From positions 1-64,000 of IMG/VR virus record IMGVR_UViG_3300034407_003683: a stretch of 64,000 nucleotides of DNA; one strand, 5' to 3'. The notes beneath the pieces are model-generated. The model was not told the origin of the DNA. It saw only the letters and a list, made by a program, of their open reading frames with translations, and ran no database searches. This document shows, piece after piece, positions 60,598 to 64,000 of this stretch. A program made the position numbers and the translations under genes. Positions within the stretch are counted from its first letter, which is position 1. Every line of letters starts with the position of its first letter. Origin of the DNA: a virus.

Positions 60598-61492
60598 CGT
60601 TTAACCTTCTATAAATCTCTTCGCCAGCACTAATTCTTTCTTGCTGACCTTTTACTTTTGGATTTTCAAATCTATCTTCGAAGATAAGACATGCTTCTCT
60701 CACCGTTTGTGCTCTTTTTAAGTCATTTAGTCTATAATATGTTTTATTATCATATAACTCTTTTACAGTAAAAAGCAATTGGCAATACATTGTATCCCAT
60801 GGTATATTTTTACTAGCGGCAAAATTAACTAGTTTTTGATATCTATGTTTGGCATTGGCTGATGAATTCCATTGCGCAATACCAAATGATCTTTCCGAAC
60901 CACCTGATCTGGCCTTAGGATTTAAATCTCCATTATTTTGATTGGCACCAGATTCGACAAAGAAATTACCAATAATACCACAAGCTTGTTTATGTGAAAA
61001 ACCACCACCCTGTTGTGATATAAAAAAGTTAAATGCCTTCTCAATATTTGTGCCACCTATCAAATATGTATCATCAATTTTATTGGCTGGTATATTATTT
61101 TTTACATTGGTTTGTGCATCAGTTAATGGTTGCCTCTGTACTTGGTCTGGAATTCCAGCCTCATTTGCAATATAATTTGGTGTGATTGGTCTTTCATATT
61201 TTGGAATTGATCCTAAAACCAATGGTAATTGTGAGCTTTTACCATCAAGGAAAATACCATAAACTTGTGCTTGTGGTTTAATGCCTAGATTGGTTCCAAT
61301 ACCTGAGGTACCACCTTCGGTAATTGGTGCTGCTACAGAAGCCCATGGTAAATCACCATCACTAATATCACTAGTATTTTCTGAATGAATACCAAATATT
61401 CTAACTCTGATTCTACCTAACTCGAGTGGATCATTGATATCTTTTACAATACCAATAAACCATCTAGTATCATCACCGTAATATTCTTTCAT
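60590..61492 (-). CDS. 5: Tail spike/hub protein: gp5 OB-fold plus tail lysozyme
   Basis: 300 residues. The N-terminal OB-fold of gp5 is clear (WFIGIVKDINDPLELGRIRV, LPWASVAAP, VYGIFLDGKSSQLPLVLGSI). Residues about 150-297 are a phage tail lysozyme domain: FSHKQACGIIGNFFVESGAN with likely catalytic E180, then RSFGIAQWNSSA and the helix CLIFEDRFENPKV. It digests peptidoglycan during injection. The C-terminal beta-helix of T4 gp5 is missing and appears instead two genes downstream. Start overlaps the hub gene stop by one base. Confidence 0.88.
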   Translation of the reverse strand: MKEYYGDDTRWFIGIVKDINDPLELGRIRVRIFGIHSENTSDISDGDLPWASVAAPITEGGTSGIGTNLGIKPQAQVYGIFLDGKSSQLPLVLGSIPKYERPITPNYIANEAGIPDQVQRQPLTDAQTNVKNNIPANKIDDTYLIGGTNIEKAFNFFISQQGGGFSHKQACGIIGNFFVESGANQNNGDLNPKARSGGSERSFGIAQWNSSANAKHRYQKLVNFAASKNIPWDTMYCQLLFTVKELYDNKTYYRLNDLKRAQTVREACLIFEDRFENPKVKGQQERISAGEEIYRRLNDG

Positions 61493-62832
61493 TATCCCAA
61501 AACCTTTAATGGATTATCATCGTTAAAGTTTGTCAGTTTCACACAATTTAAATGTATGTTATAATTAGTAGATGAAAAAGAATGTTTAGCACTATAGATC
61601 AAATAATCACCAGACTTTTTAAGGTCCAATTTGACATCCTCAACCATTGGTCTATTTGCTAAAAACAATATTCTAACAATATTGCCAGTTGTATAATGTG
61701 CTTTCTTTTCAATAAATCCAGCACCTTCAATACGAATTGTGATTGGTGACTTTGTTAAAAACTTATTTAAAGCTCTTGCTATAATTTTCTTTGAGTGATC
61801 TGTATTGGTGTTATCTTCATCATATGATTTAAATCTTTCGGATCCATCATCATATGCACCAGATTCAGATATAACAGAAATTTGCTTTGATCTATATTTC
61901 TGCAATAACATATCATCAATTTCAAAATTATCTGCAAATGCTTGGTCTTTGGTAGTTATAGAAGTATTTAATACCTTTGACATTGCATCTTTATTTACAT
62001 CAAATTCATAATCTTTACTGGTAGCACTGTGTGTACTATAGAATGAATGCCTAGCGCCAACCAAACCATCAGCAATAATATTAAACATATTTTCGATATT
62101 TTCAATTTTATATTCCTTAATAGGAACATGTCTAAATTGAGGAGTTACTTCTCTATCAAAGTTAGAAATACTATATGTAAAAGGCGAGGAAATATTAATA
62201 GGTTGTCTATCCAACATTGTTTTTAAATCAGAATAGATTAAATCATTTGTTGTAAAACTAGAAAATAGATATGTCGGAAACCCATCAGCTGTTGTTGCTC
62301 TATTCTTAATCCACTGCATTGATTCAAGTGGTGAAAGATTAGGCACAATAACTTTAAGTTTGTTTTGAAATATATCTGACGTAATATTGTTTACATCTTT
62401 ATTCAACCACTCTTTTGATATATTTGAAATAATCTTTTGTGGGCTACCAGAATATGCCTTATTGACATTTTGTACATTTGATTTAAATAAAATATCCTCA
62501 ACCAAATGTAGTACCAATAAATCAACTTGTTCATTAGCTTTTTTATTAGAAATAATTTTATCAATAACAAATCTTTTTTCAATAATGTCTTCAGAATTTT
62601 CTGTCTGTTTCATTATAATAGTGCAATATTCAGCACCTTGTAGATCTAATCTATCATATAATCTAAATGAATCAATCAGAGCAAGCTGGCCAGTCAGATA
62701 TGGTAAATCCATATGCTCAAAAATCTCAATATCAGTGACAGCGCCGACTAAATCTTGAGGCTCTAACATTCTAGATGAATTAATGATAACAGATTGTAGT
62801 ATATAACCTGCCGTTGTTTTAATCTGAGACAT
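61492..62832 (-). CDS. Baseplate hub protein, gp27-like
   Basis: 446 residues (T4 gp27 has 391). Hub signatures in the N-terminus: VGAVTDIEIFEHMDLPYLTG, QLALIDSFRLYDRLDLQG, then RFVIDKIISNKKANEQVD and LLVLHLVEDILF. The middle holds NISKEWLNKDVNNI and SPLESMQWIKNRATTADGFP, the conserved SPxxxIxxL-type hub motif. The C-terminus ITIRIEGAGFIEKKAHYTTG, NIVRI is also typical of hub proteins of contractile tails. It stands between gp53 and gp5 and shares one base with gp5, so it should form the torus under the tube. Confidence 0.72.
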   Translation of the reverse strand: MSQIKTTAGYILQSVIINSSRMLEPQDLVGAVTDIEIFEHMDLPYLTGQLALIDSFRLYDRLDLQGAEYCTIIMKQTENSEDIIEKRFVIDKIISNKKANEQVDLLVLHLVEDILFKSNVQNVNKAYSGSPQKIISNISKEWLNKDVNNITSDIFQNKLKVIVPNLSPLESMQWIKNRATTADGFPTYLFSSFTTNDLIYSDLKTMLDRQPINISSPFTYSISNFDREVTPQFRHVPIKEYKIENIENMFNIIADGLVGARHSFYSTHSATSKDYEFDVNKDAMSKVLNTSITTKDQAFADNFEIDDMLLQKYRSKQISVISESGAYDDGSERFKSYDEDNTNTDHSKKIIARALNKFLTKSPITIRIEGAGFIEKKAHYTTGNIVRILFLANRPMVEDVKLDLKKSGDYLIYSAKHSFSSTNYNIHLNCVKLTNFNDDNPLKVLG

Positions 62833-62838
62833 ACTATA

Positions 62839-63588
62839 TTAACTTTTTATAGATTGGAAGAAAGCCGAAGTTATTTCTTGCATTAGTTCTGGTCTTATGA
62901 TTTTAATTTGTTTTAAAGAATCATTTTCCTTAACATATCTATCTAGGTGTGTCACCTCTGTGAGTTGTGCACCTGGTCCTATCCTAGGATCAATATCAAC
63001 ATAATTACCATCTGCATCCTCATAATGATGTGCTGCCAAATATTCTTTACTAACAGAAGAGGAAATAATAGAACCAGAGGCCGAGGCAGTTGTTGCCACG
63101 TTTCTAATAACCTCTCCGGTCAAATATGTTGATGTTGAATCAATTACTACCTGGCCTAAATCTAAATATCTTCGTACGACATCACCTTTGGCTCCTGATG
63201 TACTACCGGCGGCAGTTTGACCAACCAATAGAATACCAGTTAAATCATCTCTTGTGGTAACAGTATAATGTGGAAAATCTCTCTTAGCCACATCTTCAAG
63301 TTGTTTCATTGTCAAAGGCCAACCACTAGCTCTTAAATGATCATTCATCAAAAAGAATGTCCAATGATATTCCGGAGTGCCGTATAGTTTATATGACACT
63401 TGATCTGGTCTATCATTTTCTTGAATATCGTAATACTGATAAAAACTTACATTATCCTTAACTTGATCAATAACGTCAGAATAAAGTGACACATTTTGGA
63501 ATATTTCATATGTTACTTGCTCACCACCTAGTGTTTCTTGATCTCCAAACACATATGGAATTCTAGGAAAGTTTCTAAAATATAACAT
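62839..63588 (-). CDS. 53: Baseplate wedge protein gp53
   Basis: 249 residues, longer than T4 gp53 (196) but typical for marine relatives. N-terminal LysM-like wedge domain: VSFYQYYDIQENDRPDQVSY, KLYGTPEYHWTFFLMNDHLR, ASGWPLTMKQLE. The C-terminal part adds YLTGEVIRNVATT and HYEDADGNYVDIDPRIGPGA. It clamps neighbouring wedges together. Overlaps gp48 by one base and leads into the hub gene after 6 bases. Confidence 0.9.
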   Translation of the reverse strand: MLYFRNFPRIPYVFGDQETLGGEQVTYEIFQNVSLYSDVIDQVKDNVSFYQYYDIQENDRPDQVSYKLYGTPEYHWTFFLMNDHLRASGWPLTMKQLEDVAKRDFPHYTVTTRDDLTGILLVGQTAAGSTSGAKGDVVRRYLDLGQVVIDSTSTYLTGEVIRNVATTASASGSIISSSVSKEYLAAHHYEDADGNYVDIDPRIGPGAQLTEVTHLDRYVKENDSLKQIKIIRPELMQEITSAFFQSIKS

Positions 63589-64000
63589 TAGTAACCCTTC
63601 TGTATATCTTGTTTTGATAGTGCACGATATTCTTGGAATACTAGTGTCATATCAACTTCTGTAGGTTGCCCATCTGCATGGAATACCATACTATTAGGAT
63701 TATATGTAACCTGACAGCTTCTTAAATATGAGAATTGAATCATTGGTACCTTTGCTTTGGCACCAATAAAATCAAATTCAATCTTAAATAGATTTGGAAA
63801 TTTATAACCAGCAGGAACACCATTAATCATATCAATAGTTTCTGGATACATTTCTTCTCTAAATGTTTGAATGATTTTTTCAATTTGAGTTGCTTCTGCC
63901 GAAGATGTTGAAATTAATCTAAAAGTGAATGTAAAGTTTCTAATGTTTGGTTGTTCAAACATAGTTCTAGTACCAGGATTAATGCCAACTTGTAATGCAG
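63588..64000 (-). CDS. 48: Baseplate tube cap gp48, 3' part
   Basis: The C-terminal 137 residues of a gene whose start lies beyond the right edge. An ATG at 63962 is internal: the frame stays open to the edge, and the upstream codons ALQVGINPGTR continue the family pattern. Visible landmarks: FEQPNIRNFTFTFRLISTSS, AEATQIEKIIQTFREEMYPE, FKIEFDFIG and CQVTYNPNSMVFHADGQPTE, VDMTLVFQEYRAL, typical of gp48, which caps the hub and starts tube growth with gp54. Confidence 0.9.
   Translation of the reverse strand, partial: ALQVGINPGTRTMFEQPNIRNFTFTFRLISTSSAEATQIEKIIQTFREEMYPETIDMINGVPAGYKFPNLFKIEFDFIGAKAKVPMIQFSYLRSCQVTYNPNSMVFHADGQPTEVDMTLVFQEYRALSKQDIQKGY

Noticed and set aside
63588-63962. Complete small gene starting at 63962
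   Set aside because: The frame is open to the window edge and the upstream codons continue the gp48 pattern, so the ATG is internal and the gene is partial.

Overview
The window is about 64 kb from the virion-structure half of a T4-like myovirus of the marine type (cyanophage- or pelagimyophage-like). Almost every gene on the minus strand can be placed in the T4 morphogenesis series by sequence motifs and gene order. Reading in the direction of minus-strand transcription (right to left), the base plate comes first: gp48 (cut by the right edge), gp53, a gp27-like hub, a gp5 made of OB-fold plus tail lysozyme, an amidase-like protein, a beta-helical spike, gp25, gp6, a protein in the gp7 position, a fibre, gp8, two large baseplate-periphery proteins and several fibre-like proteins (about 42.1-64 kb). 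After a plus-strand island, a 19 kb array of tail-fibre/adhesin genes follows (15.1-33.9 kb). Then comes the neck, packaging, tail and head block: gp13, gp14, gp15, two accessory proteins, gp16, gp17, gp18, gp19, gp20, gp67, a gp68-like protein, gp21, gp22 and gp23 (1.3-15 kb). At the left edge are a tube-fold protein and small fibre genes. I see no tRNA, integrase, CRISPR array or insertion sequence, and no stretch over 300 bases without a gene. The host cannot be decided from this window; low GC, marine-type fibre modules and lack of photosynthesis genes here fit a marine proteobacterial or cyanobacterial host.

The outstanding feature is a plus-strand, very AT-rich, ten-gene island (33,992-42,102) lying between the adhesin array and the distal tail genes. 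Every gene overlaps the next. It encodes a possible GT-B-like protein, an SGNH hydrolase, a NodU/TobZ-type carbamoyltransferase, a stand-alone SPASM-like Cys-rich protein followed by a radical SAM core, three GT-A glycosyltransferases with DxD motifs, a methyltransferase-like protein, and a radical SAM enzyme with a SPASM/twitch-like N-terminus. It is preceded by a near-consensus sigma70-type promoter (TTTACA, 17 bp, TATAAT), whereas the structural genes repeatedly carry the T4 late-promoter octamer TATAAATA on the minus strand. I infer a glycan-modifying pathway (sugar transfer, carbamoylation, methylation, acylation and a radical step), perhaps acting on the host surface or on the Ser-rich fibres encoded on both sides.

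The adhesin array shows strong mosaicism: four paralogues share an N-terminal module but end in different folds (two seven-repeat FG-GAP propellers, a STPW-type repeat propeller, and Calx-beta plus polyglycine). A relic of one propeller's 3' end remains downstream of its neighbour. A DSAYVQARQ repeat and an approximately 70-residue beta module recur in several fibre genes. One fibre carries a cupredoxin-like domain with all four type-1 copper ligands in amicyanin spacing.
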